Below are positions 52,481 through 63,298 of a stretch of DNA of 64,000 nucleotides, in pieces. Numbering within the stretch: the first letter of the stretch is position 1; each line of letters opens with the position of its first letter. The DNA is from Piezodorus guildinii (taxonomy: Eukaryota; Arthropoda; Insecta; Hemiptera; Pentatomidae): assembly GCA_023052935.1 (NCBI GenBank), contig CM041295.1, positions 17,484,880-17,548,879 of the forward strand, written 5' to 3'. Below the pieces are notes generated by a model, which was not told where the DNA came from, ran no database searches, and saw nothing but the letters and a program-made list of their open reading frames with translations. The position numbers and the translations under genes are program-made.

Positions 52481-52829
52481 AAAAACTCGTCACACGTAAT
52501 AAATTAACATACCTGACATTGTTCATTAAACTTTACTAAAACCAGAATATGTCGTATTTTGAATCGAAAATAATTTCTGAGATGTCGTAAATTGAGATGT
52601 TGGATCACAAATGGTATTATCATTTTATTATAATAACAATAATAATCTTAGAGAACCCAAAGGTCCGATACCGTTATCACCAAATGTTGCCAACACAGAT
52701 CCATCCAATGATCACCGCTTAAGCCCTACCCCCACGAGATAAGACAAGACAATTCTCCCATCGACGTTTCGGTCCATCTCTTGGACAACTACCCGTCAGT
52801 TTAGCGCATTTTAACTTTTTAAAAATTCA
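52481..52829. other. Unassigned; weak hammerhead-like word
   Basis: Minus strand 52,757-52,799 has GUCC-AAGAGAU-GGAC followed by CGAAACGUCGAUGGG, but no convincing CUGANGA at the right spacing. Confidence 0.35.
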
Positions 52830-53065
52830 TTTTTTACCAAGTCTGACAACTTTGCATGCCGTATGAAACGCCGCGATGCCCCAACTTGGATTACTAGAGG
52901 GCTACAAGCTCTGTAATTCCGCCTTTTGAATTCTTCAGTATCCTCATCTCTCTATGGACTAAATATTCTACGTAGTACCTTATTCTTGAGAACCTTAGGG
53001 CGTTGTTCATCCTTCAAAGAAACCGAACACATCATTTTAATCGTTCCACATCATTATAGGACTGT
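52830..53065 (-). mobile_element. RTE-type LINE, small internal fragment
   Basis: Translated on the minus strand with frame changes it gives LKDEQRPKVLKNKVLRRIFS and ASRR-HAKLSDLV, aligning to LKDEQRLKVFENKVLRKIFG and ASRRLKWARKVVGL of the 54-kb element. Much older than R2/R3. The plus-strand 63-aa frame is its antisense shadow. Confidence 0.7.
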
Positions 53066-53192
53066 CGGGAGAACATCGTTTTATAAATTCAAACCTTATC
53101 TTAAGTATCTTGATTGAAGCTGCTAGCTATTAATTTCACAAATGAATAACACCCATTTACTGCCTGTAACTGCGACTTTATTTCGTATTGTA

Positions 53193-53865
53193 TTGGGTTG
53201 TGTCACATGAAATGTCCGTTTTGAAGTAAAGGATTTTTATTAAAAATACAATATGAAAACAAGATAATTTTATTCGAAGTATTTACCTTCTTTTTCTTTA
53301 TGTTTTGAAACATGCCGCTCAGTGAGATCATGAGGTACCCATGTATCCAGCTTTTTTCCTTTCCCAATACACTTTAAATGTCTGGAAACGGTAGATGCAC
53401 TTACATTTAGTTGTGCTGAGAGTCCTTTAACTGTTTGGTAGGGGTTTCCTTCTACCGTATGTTTGAAGACATCTTGTCTATTACGGACAGAGGTCTTCCT
53501 CGGGGCAAGTTTTCCAAGTCGGTATCCCCAGCTGAAAACTTAGCAAACCAACGGAATGGTCCGTTCATTAACACTCCCTTCCCCAAACGCCTTGCAAATA
53601 TTTCTAGCGGCCTCAGCTGCTGAATGGCCCAGTTTAAACTTGTACAAAAATATTACTCGAAAATCGTGTGTTTCCATGTTCATATTTGGAGGTATACTAA
53701 AAAGTGTGTAATTGATTGGGAAGCTATTGTTTAATACAATGCTAGAGGATTACTAACTGTTTACATTATATATCTAAACATTCGGATGAAACCAACAGAG
53801 ACCTGCAAAATTCTTTATGTATTTCAGAAATTATAAAAACGGACATTTCATGTGAAACAACTCAA
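53193..53865 (-). mobile_element. mariner element M5, doubly deleted (673 bp)
   Basis: Both inverted ends present, TA on each side (53,191-53,192; 53,866-53,867). It shares the M2/M4-type junction at CCGCTCAGTGAGATCATGAG but has a further deletion removing the transposase C-terminus. Confidence 0.92.
53300..53682 (-). pseudogene. mariner transposase N-terminal half, broken
   Basis: The N-terminus MNMETHDFRVIFLYKFKLGH runs from 53,682 downward, then NICKAFGEGSVNERTI, a 2-base deletion in the RRWF region, LPRGRPLSV, and the second HTH up to VPHDLTERH. The catalytic domain is entirely missing. Confidence 0.85.
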
Positions 53866-53867
53866 TA

Positions 53868-54135
53868 GAATCAGTCAACATTAGGAATTGTAAATCCACC
53901 GTTAAAAAAATATAACAAAACCACTAGTTTATCAATTCATAGCACAGAACACAAGCACCAATTTGATTTTGATAACCCAGAAATTTTAGCCATAGAAAAT
54001 AATAGTAAGAAAAGGAAAATATTAGAATCCATATACATCACTAAAAACATCCAGCAAGTCTTTAATTTCCAACAAGATACACATACATTATGTTGTTCTT
54101 ACACCATCATCTCAAAACTAAAAATATAACAATTG
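53868..54135. other. Unassigned spacer (target DNA of the RTE insertion)
   Basis: No feature supported; it ends at the left target duplication. Confidence 0.4.
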
Positions 54136-54148
54136 TAATGAAATGGAT
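54136..54148. repeat. Target-site duplication of R3, left copy
   Basis: TAATGAAATGGAT, repeated exactly at 57,386-57,398. Confidence 0.95.
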
Positions 54149-57100
54149 CCTCGCGCGGATCTCATTACCGCGTATGGGGAGCGTCCCACGGGTGGCGGAT
54201 GTGGGGATGGTCGGTGGAATTTCCTCGGAAGCTCCTCCCGGCTAAGTCCGATGGACTCGCTGACCAACAATGAGAGCGGCCCTCCAGGCTTGCTGGAGGG
54301 TGTGACGTAGGTTCGAACGCCCTACTCACATATTTTAGTTCACAAAATACCACAAACAGTCATGGATTCCTCTGAGGTAAAACGCCCATTATCCGGAAGC
54401 AAACTAGTCCCCCGTTCGGGTCTCCGGGTGGGGACTGCTTCAGAGGAATCTAGGCGCAAGATGAAAAGTAGAGATCTAACAATAGGGACGTGGAACGTTA
54501 GAAGTTTAAATACGACAGGTGGGTTAAAGTCGGTCGCGAATGAAGTTAAGGGTTACCATTTAGATATCGTTGCATTACAAGAGGTTCGCTGGCCAGGGGA
54601 GGGTTCGTTAACAGAAGGAAAGTACACTATTTGGTACGGGGGGAGCGTTAATTATTGTCTAGGTACCGGGTTTCTGATTAGGAATAGATTTCTTTCCGCA
54701 TTACGGGATGTACAGTTCTTTAGTGAAAGAATATCGGTTGCTATATTTCAGGGTCGTTGGTATAAAATCGCGTTTATAAACATTCATTCTCCCACCGAAG
54801 ATATTGATGATGAAGTAAAATGCGAATTTTATGATAAACTAGAGTCGGTTTACGATAAGTTACCGCGAAATTACATTAAAATTATACTAGGTGACGCGAA
54901 CGCAAAGGTTGGAAGGGAAGAAGTATATCGTCCTACAATCGGTAAAGAAAGTTTGCATGAATATAGTAATGATAATGGTACCCGACTAATAAACTTTGCC
55001 ATTTCGAAAAACCTAATAATCAAAAGTACTACGTTTAAACATAAGGACATTCATAAGTATACGTGGACATCGCCGAATGGACATACTCGGAATCAAATAG
55101 ATCATATTTTAGTACAAAACAGATGGCAAAGTAGCATAATTAACGTGAGATCGTATCGTGGTGCAGAATGCGGATCTGATCATGAATTAGTAATCGCGAA
55201 ACTTCGACAAAAACTAAATACAAAAAAGAGAACACCGAACTATATTCATCCCGAGAATTTTGATGTTGTTAAATTGAACAACCCTGAAATTAGAAAACAA
55301 TTCGCGATAGAAGTAAAAAATAGGTTCCATGCTTTGGAATCTTCAGACGAGGAAAACGAAGATGTAAACAAATTGTGGGAAGGGATCAGAGATAATATTA
55401 AAGAGGTCGGTAACTTATGTCTTGGGAAAATCGAAAATAAAAAGAACAAACCTTGGTTCGACAGGGATTGTCAAAATATGTGTGAAAAAAGAAAAACCGC
55501 TAAGCTGAATTCCTTAAATAATCCAAGCGATAATAATGTGGCTTACTTTCGGTTAGTAAAAAACGAAACTTCAAAATTCTTAAAAAATAAGAAAAGAGAG
55601 TATCTTAAAGGCAAAATAATAGAAATAGAAAAACACAGAAGCGAAAATAACGTAAGAGAGATGTACAAAGGTATAAACAAATCGCGTAAAAGATTTGAAC
55701 CTCTATTGAATGGGGTTAAAGATGCGAATAACAACATAATTGCGGATCCTTCTGAGATATTAAATACATTTAAACAACACTTTGACGGCATTCTAAATAC
55801 GGAAAATAATAATCAATCTCCTCCCTCTGAATACCAGAGCGCTGAACCATGGGTAGACGCACCGAGTAAAGAGGAAGTTGAAATGGCGATAGGAAAATTA
55901 AAACGGTATAAAGCTGCAGGAAATGATAATATCACGAGTGAATTAATCAAAGCGTGTGGAGAAGCGGGCGTTTCCAAATTACATGTTTTAGTTAAAAAGA
56001 TCTGGGAAAATGAAAAAATACCCGAAGAATGGAAAGAATCAATACTTATTCCGATTCACAAAAAAGGACCGAGGACGGATTGTAATAACTATCGTGGGAT
56101 CTCTCTTCTCCCAGTATGCTATAAAATATTCTCGTCAATACTAACTAGCCGAATCACGGAATACGCTGAGGAAATTATCGGAGACTACCAATGTGGTTTT
56201 AGGCGGAATCGCTCGACTATTGATCAAATATTTTCCTTACGTCAAATATTAGAGAAGAAACTGGAATAGTATGGTGTAGTCCATCAACTTTATATAGATT
56301 TTAAAAAGGCTTATGATTCCATAGACCGTCATAAGATATATAACATCATGATTGAACAGGGGATACCTAAAAAGTTAGTAAACCTAGTAGAGATGTGTTT
56401 GTCGGAAACATTTCATAAAGTTAGAATCGGTCATAATTACTCCGAGAGATTTGAGGTGCGATCGGGTTTGAAACAGGGTGACTCTCTTTCACCTGTTTTG
56501 TTTAATATAGCCTTAGAATATGTTATAGAAAAGGTGATGAGTACGGAGAAAGGCTTACATATGGGTGACAAGATTCCGGTTTTGGGGTATGCCGATGATT
56601 TGGTACTACTAGGTGAAGACACGGAAACTATACAACTAAATACAAGTGTGTTAATAAAAACCGGTAAACAAATAGGTCTCGAATTAAATACCGATAAGAC
56701 GAAATATATGATTAGTTGCAGAAATGGTGGCGATCTTGATGATATTAATATTTCAGGTCATACTTTTGAACACGTAGAGAAATTCAAGTATTTAGGTTCA
56801 ATGATAACAAGAAAAAATGAAATCCAGGAAGAAATAAAGTCCCGGTTAAAGGTGGGAAATGCGTGTTATTATTCGGTTGCTAAATTGCTTAGCTCGCGGC
56901 TTCTGTCTAAAAACTTAAAGGTTAGAACTTATAAAACTATTATTCTTCCAACGGTTCTTTACGGATGCGAAACGTGGCCGCTTACTTTGAAGGATGAACA
57001 ACGGCTTAAGGTTTTCGAGAATAAGGTACTGCGTAAAATATTTGGTCCGAAGAGAGATGAGGCCACTGGGGAGTTTAGAAGGTTGCACAACGCGGAATTG

Positions 57101-57385
57101 CGGATTTTGTACCCTGTGAATATAATTGAGTTGATAGCATCGCGGAGACTCAAATGGGCGCGTAAAGTTGTTGGGCTTAGTGAGGAACGGATTCCGAGAA
57201 AGTTGGTATTCGCTGAACCGACTGGTAGGCGTCCGAAAGGTAGGCTGAAGCGTCGATGGGAGGATTGCATTAAGGCTGATCTCGGGAACTTGGGCTTGAC
57301 CGGTGAACATTGGACGAGTCTGGGCAGGCGAAGTTTAGTGGTATCGGCATCGAACCTTCGGGTTCGGTAAGCCTATTATTATTAT
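54149..57385 (+). mobile_element. Full-length RTE-type LINE, R3 (3,237 bp)
   Basis: A complete non-LTR retrotransposon: a 213-base GC-rich 5' UTR (CCTCGCGCGGATCTCATTAC start), one long ORF, a very short 3' UTR and a (TTA)n-type tail instead of poly(A), flanked by an exact 13-bp target duplication. The single-ORF design, endonuclease-RT order and simple-repeat tail fit the RTE group (relatives are often annotated as craniofacial development protein 2-like). The 5' UTR is the likely site of an internal promoter; none can be pinpointed. Confidence 0.95.
54362..57370 (+). pseudogene. RTE ORF (endonuclease + reverse transcriptase), one amber stop at codon 636
   Basis: One frame of 1,002 codons interrupted only by TAG at 56,267-56,269. 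N-terminal endonuclease: LTIGTWNVRSLN, E74 (LQEVRW), D178-A-N180 (ILGDANAKVG), YTWTSPNGHTRNQIDHIL, S272-D273-H274. RT: GNDNITSELIK, LIPIHKKGPRTDCNNYRGIS, YQCGFRRNRSTIDQI, motif A D646 (LYIDFKKAYDS), motif B RSGLKQGDSLSPVLFNIALE, motif C Y743-A-D745-D746. C-terminus: YGCETWPLTLKDEQRLKVF, ASRRLKWARKV, and GRRPKGRLKRRWED. All catalytic residues are intact. The start ATG at 54,362 is the first after the 5' UTR and gives a sensible distance to the GTWNVRSL motif. The stop separates the endonuclease plus fingers from the palm; R2 has TAC (Tyr) there, so a single base change killed it unless read through. Confidence 0.93.
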
Positions 57386-57398
57386 TAATGAAATGGAT

Positions 57399-58020
57399 AT
57401 TTATAAGTGATAACCACTGAATGACATTCATCATGTGGTAATTAGATGTTTAAAATAAAATTATATTTCATTAAATGATCCGCCATTTTAATTGCAAACA
57501 CTCTTCTCCCCCCTTTTATTGCCATCAGACATGAGGCTTCTGGGTGTTAGCACCCACTCATCTTAGGTAATTTGCACATTAATTAGTTATTTTTCATAAT
57601 TACAAATTAAATTTTAATCATTTTAATTGAATTTTAACATTGATGAGCATAGTACATCAACTGATTCCTTTCACAGTTATTCATTTTTCTTTTGTTTCAT
57701 GTTTAATTTTTTTAAAATTGTTTTTATCTATTTTTTTGGAATTTAGAGTTGATCTTATAGATTAACATTTTCACTTCATAAATTTTATTTATTTTATTAA
57801 ACATTTAGTATTGTTATATAATTTTCATGGTATAATTTGAGATTGATTATTTTTAATTAGACGATATTTTGTACTTTCAGATAAAATTGTTCTTTTGTAC
57901 CTGAAGATGGCATTTTAGCCGAAACGTTGTGCATCAATATTTAATATAAGAGTGGTAAAGTTATATATCATTCTCTAATTTTATTCATAGAATTTGACCT
58001 TCACCTTAAAGAATCTATAT
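57399..58020 (+). repeat. Foldback-family repeat (single arm) with hammerhead-like motif
   Basis: Shares ACATGAGGCTTCTGG and a GTGTTAGCACCCACTCA hairpin with 36.36-36.41 kb, the hammerhead-like motif, and the flank GAATTTGACCTTCACCTTAA with 34.55-34.60 kb (reverse). Here the two landmarks are ~360 bases apart rather than ~25, so this may be a less deleted family member. Confidence 0.6.
57896..57933 (+). ncRNA. Hammerhead-like motif with 5-bp stem I
   Basis: UGUAC, core CUGAAGA, U, stem II GGC-AUUUUA-GCC (perfect), GAAA, CGUU, GUGCA. Stem I pairs U-A, G-C, U-G, A-U and C-G. Compared with the 34,634 copy (UGCAC/GUGCA) one C-G became a U-G wobble, keeping the stem. The most complete copy with stem II and GAAA intact. 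Confidence 0.55.
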
Positions 58021-58692
58021 TCAGCTAATATTTCAATCACAATGAAACCCGAATGATATTATAGCCCATTAAATTTTACATCGGTATAACAAGTCTAATC
58101 AAAATCGTTAGAACCATTTTTGAGAAAATTGCAAGAAGTTGCAAAATGCATAGTTATAAGGGACTCTTATGGTTAGCTGATTTTGATGAAATATCTAATG
58201 CACGTAAAATACTTGTATTAAAAAATAAAATTCATTCAGTCAGCATTGTACGACTTCTTGATTTTTAGTTAGATTTACAATACGTATGAATGTGACATTT
58301 TTTGTTTATTTATTTATTAACTTCATTTATTTGTATTTATTTTATCAACAAATTTTGTTATTGTACACGTTTATTTAGTTTGGTTTCATTTTATGTAATT
58401 TGACATTTCTTTTGTTTATATTGTAAATATTGTATGAATGGGATCCTTTAGCAATATTATTATTGTCCTGTGTGACGAACTGTAATACATATGAATAAAT
58501 AAAAGTTTTAAAAAAAAACATACATACACAACATAAACCTTTTTGCGGGACTCATTTGAACTCACGGGGCCCTAAAACGTGTATTACCGTTAAAAACTGG
58601 AATTCGAAAATTTTAATAATCCCAATACTTTCCATTACTATATATTTTATATAAAAGTGACTGAAAGTAAAAAGGTATACACAGATATATAC
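58021..58692 (+). mobile_element. Dispersed repeat 'A', copy A6 (partial), with LINE tail inside
   Basis: Contains the centre CTAATCAAAATCGTTAGAAC and the far part (GCGGGACTCATTTGAACTCA, CCCTAAAACGTGTATTACC, GTGACTGAAAGT). Between them, 58,285-58,515 is a LINE-type tail (AATATTATTATTGTCCTGTG hairpin, then AATAAATAAAAGTTTTAAAA). The left end of repeat 'A' is missing. Confidence 0.65.
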
Positions 58693-58996
58693 AGTCGTGG
58701 TCCTAAAAATATCACTCAATAAAAATATGTCTCCAAAATTAAACACTAACGCATCTTTTAAAAAATGCTGATTGCAAGAAAAAATAATATAATGTATTGA
58801 AAATCAAAGAAAAGTGTAAATTATCTCGTAAAATGAATTACAATATACATTTCCAAAACTGTGTCCAAAGTTGATTTGTGTCACAACTATTTTCCGTGAA
58901 GATTCTTCCACATCATGTAACCTAACAGTGATATTTTTTTTCTGAAATTCGACATAATTACAGATTTTATCATGGTATTAGTTAAAACTACTAACT
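58693..58996. other. Unassigned spacer
   Basis: No supported feature. Confidence 0.4.
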
Positions 58997-58997
58997 A

Positions 58998-59312
58998 GGG
59001 GTGGGCATAATCGAATGACGATTATGAGATCATTCGATTATTTCAATTCATTCGAATTAATCGATCATCGAAATAATCGGTCCGGAGAAACGAATGATCA
59101 TTAGAATTAAATCTTTTTAACAATAACCGAGGGATTATAAGGCGGCGATAAAATTCTAAGCACCTTTGCACCTAGGACTAGCCAGTTCAGCAATCATAGG
59201 CAGGTAGGGAGGGGGAATTTTGCCATATTGTGTTTCAGAATGCATATTAATCATTCGATCATTCGATTATTTAAATCATCGAAGTCCCATCATTGGATTA
59301 TGACCATCATTC
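58998..59312. mobile_element. hAT-like MITE (~0.3 kb)
   Basis: Left end TAGGGGTGGGCATAATCGAA is the type of terminal sequence found on hAT elements. Both sides contain nested ATTCGATTA/TAATCGAAT words that can pair. The right end is degenerate (CATCATTCGACCCAAGG). Flanking octamers ACTACTAA and ACTAAGAA match at 6 of 8 positions, compatible with an 8-bp target duplication. No transposase. Confidence 0.5.
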
Positions 59313-60190
59313 GACCCAAGGACTAAGAAACTTTATTTTATTTTTTTTTCAATTTCTTTATTTCATTAAGCTTATGACATAAATAAGTAGACAAAAACAA
59401 AAATATTCAATTGGATCAAATCCATTACCACAAAAACTAAAGCAATATATAGGTGATGCAATTTATATGACCAAGAGTGTACTTATGCAGGGATGTGAGT
59501 TGGACGCGCTCAAATTCCGGTCACAGATAATTATTAATTTTCCGTTCTATTAGTCTATTGACTCATGTTGCGGGAAACCCAGTCCATCAAGTGGGGGTTC
59601 CATTCTTCAATTTTAGTGAGGAGAAGAAGATGGTATTTAAAGTGATGCCCGTCGAATCATCTCTTTGTGTAACTGTTAGTACTAGAGCTCGTCATCACTC
59701 AACAAATAGTTCTTCCTAGAACATACATTCATCGGTTTTGTATAGACTGTGTAAGTGTGTGAGTGGGTATAAGAAGCCAATAGTGAAATTATATAGTCCA
59801 TTAATAATTAATATTTATCATTAATATGAACTCACTTCCGATCCTCGACCTTCTTATCTTCAAAAATACCGATAATTCTCTATCCACCAATTGGTAATTT
59901 CCGTTAACTGTGCATCACTTTAAAATAAAAAAACAAATAAACTTAACCAATTTTGATTTATGTTGATGGTAAAATCTAATTTTGAATAAGCGTTATAAAA
60001 TATACACTTTTTTTTGTTTTTTCTACTTGATCTTTTCGTTACGATCAACTAAAACTCCCAAAGCGATAAACCCTAAATCGAAAAAACAGACAATTCAAAA
60101 ATATAAATGGCACCTTAATCAAATCGCACCTGTGCGAAGTAGGAGCGGCTCCACTAGTTAGTAGAGCGCTGAAGAAAGGAACTATCGAAT
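59313..60190. other. Mostly unassigned
   Basis: Shared low-copy block at ~60,040-60,085 (reverse of 41,036-41,090). No gene supported. Confidence 0.4.
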
Positions 60191-60194
60191 GTTT

Positions 60195-60375
60195 TAGTTC
60201 ATTTCTTATCCGTTCTATGGAATTTCCTTCCTACTCGTATCCGCCATACTTCTACTCTATCATCATTCAAATCCCACTTTTTCCAATATTTTTTGTCATC
60301 CCAAATATATTGGATATATTAATTGAAATATCAGACTTCGATTTAAACAAAATAATAATTGATTGCCTGAATTAA
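60195..60375 (+). mobile_element. CR1/Jockey-like LINE C-terminal scrap
   Basis: SVLWNFLPTRIRHTSTLSSF then KSHFFQYFLSS, followed by a UTR resembling that after 47,122. Same LINE family as 46.6-47.15 kb. Confidence 0.6.
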
Positions 60376-60398
60376 AGCTTTGATAATCGATTTATTTA

Positions 60399-61437
60399 TT
60401 GGGTTGTTCGGAAAATAATGCAGGATTTTGAGTATTCTTTTAAATTTCCCCTCTATATATCAAAGTATTTACTTTTACCGGATTTGTCATGTGTATGAGT
60501 TAACATCCACATGAGTTAACAATCCACATCCAAACGATAATGTTTGTCATCCCAAGTAACATTCGGCTGCTTGGGGATAGTTCAGTCTTTATTAAGATGA
60601 CAAAGCGTGATATTAGTATATTTTTTTAAGAGTTTAAACTAAGCCGGAACGGATCCAGACACGTAAATTATGACTTGGACGGCATTAAAACGGTTTGTTC
60701 CAAACATTTCGATAACGAGAGTTCAGCATTGAAGCCAAAGGAGGTCTTTTAAGTACTTCCTCTCTTGATGTAGACTTTGGGGGAAGAAAATCCAAGGACA
60801 ACTGTAAGCGAACATTTAGAGAAGCCTAACATTAGCGAATCAGCCGTTGATGAGCACCTTAAGGCGTATGGGGAAGTAAAAAATCTTGAAAGTAGGATTA
60901 ACTCAGATTAAATGCCTGCCATAAACAACAGCCTTATAAAGTTTGTGGTACACCTTTTTACCGAAACAAAAACGACCCTTTTCTGCCCAGAATTGTTACT
61001 TGTGATGAAAAGTAGAGACTTTGCGATAAAATAAGAAGTTTTGTTCAGTGTTATGATAAAGGAGATGCAGCAAATTTTCCAAAGCCCTTAACTTATCAAT
61101 AAAAGGAGAAGGTTACTGTTTGGTCTGATGAACTGCAGCTTCTTAAATCCTGGAGAAACCATTACTGACGAATCACATTGTAACCAAATAAATGCAATAA
61201 CTTAGTAATTGGAATATTTGGTCAATCCCAAGGGGCTGTTTTGCCGGCCGGCCACATGTTTCACTTTTGACGTCACAAAAACCGTTGGAGCTTTGATTGA
61301 GATTCTGCCACATCCACCCTAATCTTTGCACCTCTGGACTTCGGATTATCATTTTTTTTTAGACTAGGACCACTACATACATGAACAAAAAATTAGTAGA
61401 CAAGGCAATTAGTAAAGGCGTTTTTAGAGTTTATCAA
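60399..61437 (+). mobile_element. mariner family 2, element M7, left part (interrupted by a LINE)
   Basis: Left end TTGGGTTGTTCGGAAAATAA after a TA. The decayed transposase follows for ~1 kb: start region around 60,595 (MTKRDISIFF), EENPRTTVSEHLEKPNI, a VTCDEK-like first catalytic block near 61,000-61,015 (VTCDEK-stop), TVWSDELQ, HMF-region and LPHPP. Numerous stops and shifts. It is longer than M6 and therefore the better guide to this family. Confidence 0.8.
61429..61437. repeat. Target-site duplication of the 61.4-kb LINE, left copy
   Basis: GTTTATCAA, repeated exactly at 62,029-62,037. Confidence 0.88.
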
Positions 61438-62028
61438 CCTTGACAAACGTCTAACTTGGAACCTCACACCAGACTAAAAATACAAGAAACTGCTCGCAGA
61501 TACTGATTGTTACAACACTTACTTGACAAACGTTCAAAGCTTCCAATCTACTACAAAAAACTAATTTACATAGCCATTATTAGACCTATTTGGACATATG
61601 GTATTGAGCTAGGGGGATCCACCAAGCCATCAAATTCCCCCGCATCCAATCCTTGTAATCCCAAATCCTCCAAAAGATCCTAAATGCTCCGTTTTTGTCA
61701 CTAATAAAACTATCCACAAAGACCTGAATATTCCGTTAGTTGCAGACTTAGCCAGAACCAGATATACCTCCTTTAATTCCAAACTACCAGCCCACTCAAA
61801 CCCGCTTGTCCGTATCCTCTCATCTCCATATATTCCTGATAATCCTCGGAGGCGCATGAAAAGACGGTGGCCACGTGACCAATTAATTACATAAACATTG
61901 AAGGGCTACCGCTGGGTAGCTTCTTCCCAAGACTATATCAAGCCAATTATTACTTGTTTTCACATTTACTTGTATTTTTTCCTATACAGTTGCAAAAATC
62001 AATTAATAAATAAAAAAAAAAAAAAAGG
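61438..62028 (+). mobile_element. Jockey LINE (A/B family), 5'-truncated, inside mariner M7
   Basis: 591 bp from the ORF2 thumb (LDKRLTWNLTPD-type start at 61,439) through IRPIWTYGIELGGSTKPSN, LPAHSNPLVRILSSPYIPD and RRRMKRRW to a 3' UTR and poly(A) (62,012-62,026). Frameshifts around 61,465 and 61,640 make it a pseudogene. Confidence 0.92.
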
Positions 62029-62100
62029 GTTTATCAATTTTCATATTATATTCTAAAAGTAGCCAACAGGTTGTTATAAATGTAGTGATCGTAGTGGAGA
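62029..62100 (+). mobile_element. mariner family 2, element M7, possible right part
   Basis: Resumes GTTTATCAATTTTCATATTA after the LINE. The GCCAACAGGTTG stretch may be transposase C-terminal sequence, but no clear right inverted repeat is seen before 62,120. Confidence 0.4.
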
Positions 62101-62816
62101 CTGATTTGATAAAAAAAAAAAATTCTTTAACCTTTCTTTCTTTCTTTTTTTTTAAAGCAAAATCGTGCATCCTCGGATACCCTGATATTTAAAATTTTTT
62201 TTACCACAATTAACTTCCAAATTTTTTAGTTAATTGCATATTTTTATCATTCAATAGTGTGATTAATAATTATGTTTCCTTGATCTTTAGGCCAAACATA
62301 TACTGTATTCCAATTATACATATTTGTAATTCTTAAGGAACCCAGTCCCAAATTGAGTTATTTTCTATTTCTATTCGTATATGAATATAAATAATTTAAT
62401 TCCATATTAGTCATTATTATCCGTAATTACACGATAGAATATGGCATTATAAGCCGTTAGTATTAACAATTTGAGCGTGCCATTATATGGAGTGACGCAG
62501 CTGTTGGTAAAGGTGCTTAATGTTACGCATTACTATCACGATAGTTGATGAGTGATGCGCTCTAACGATCTCCTTTCCAAATTGTATTCGCCGCTCTCAA
62601 ATTCTCATATAATTAGTTCGAAAATCGAGAAATTATCTAAAGTCAAATCCTCATTTTGTTAAAAATAAATTAAATTTGTTCAAAATGCATAAAAACGTAA
62701 AAAGTCCGCTGACATATAGGTATAGATTTATACATATTTTCTCATCATTATACTGAGTTTTCTTTTGGTTCAATATTTGTGTGGTATATATTTGGCCGTT
62801 TTACAAAAGAATTTTA
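62101..62816. other. Unassigned spacer
   Basis: A run at 62,111-62,122 and AT-rich sequence. Bases ~62,784-62,812 are a direct partial copy of ~62,997-63,030 (TATTTGGCC-GTTTTACAAAAGAA). Confidence 0.4.
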
Positions 62817-63256
62817 ATCTGAGGTTCATACTTGTGTTAATTATGACATTTTAGTTTCGTAGGACTTATTGTTTTGCGGGACAGACAGGTCATTTGGAAT
62901 CATGCATTTCCCTTGGTAAATCGAATTAAAAAATTTTCGCTATTAAAATAGTTATCCTTAAGATATATTTAATATATTCAGTGAAAGTAATAAGTATAAA
63001 TGTGGGATAGATATTTGGCCCGTTTTACAAAAGAAGTTTTGGATATATTTTTTTATTTATTTACTTTTACACATCAAAACGTTTCAGCCATTTTCAAGCA
63101 TCATGCATATATATATATGCTTCATCAGCAGTGTCGTATTAATTAATAGCAGTGTCACATTAACAGTCGCGCATAAGAACACCTACAGGACGGACGATGT
63201 TTTAAAGTGTCACTGGTAATAGTTAAGACGACACAGCTTATAAGCGTTGAAAGTAT

Positions 63257-63298
<42 letters not shown>

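Noticed and set aside
52757..52799. Canonical hammerhead
   Set aside because: GAAACGUC and a 4-bp hairpin are present, but CUGACG is too far from the hairpin and no stem I forms.
54165..54353. Minus-strand 62-aa frame in the RTE 5' UTR
   Set aside because: Antisense to the GC-rich 5' UTR of R3, with no independent support.
56915..57310. Minus-strand frames of 103-131 aa
   Set aside because: Antisense shadows of the RTE reverse transcriptase C-terminus; similar shadows recur at 38,117-38,497 and 52,926-53,117.
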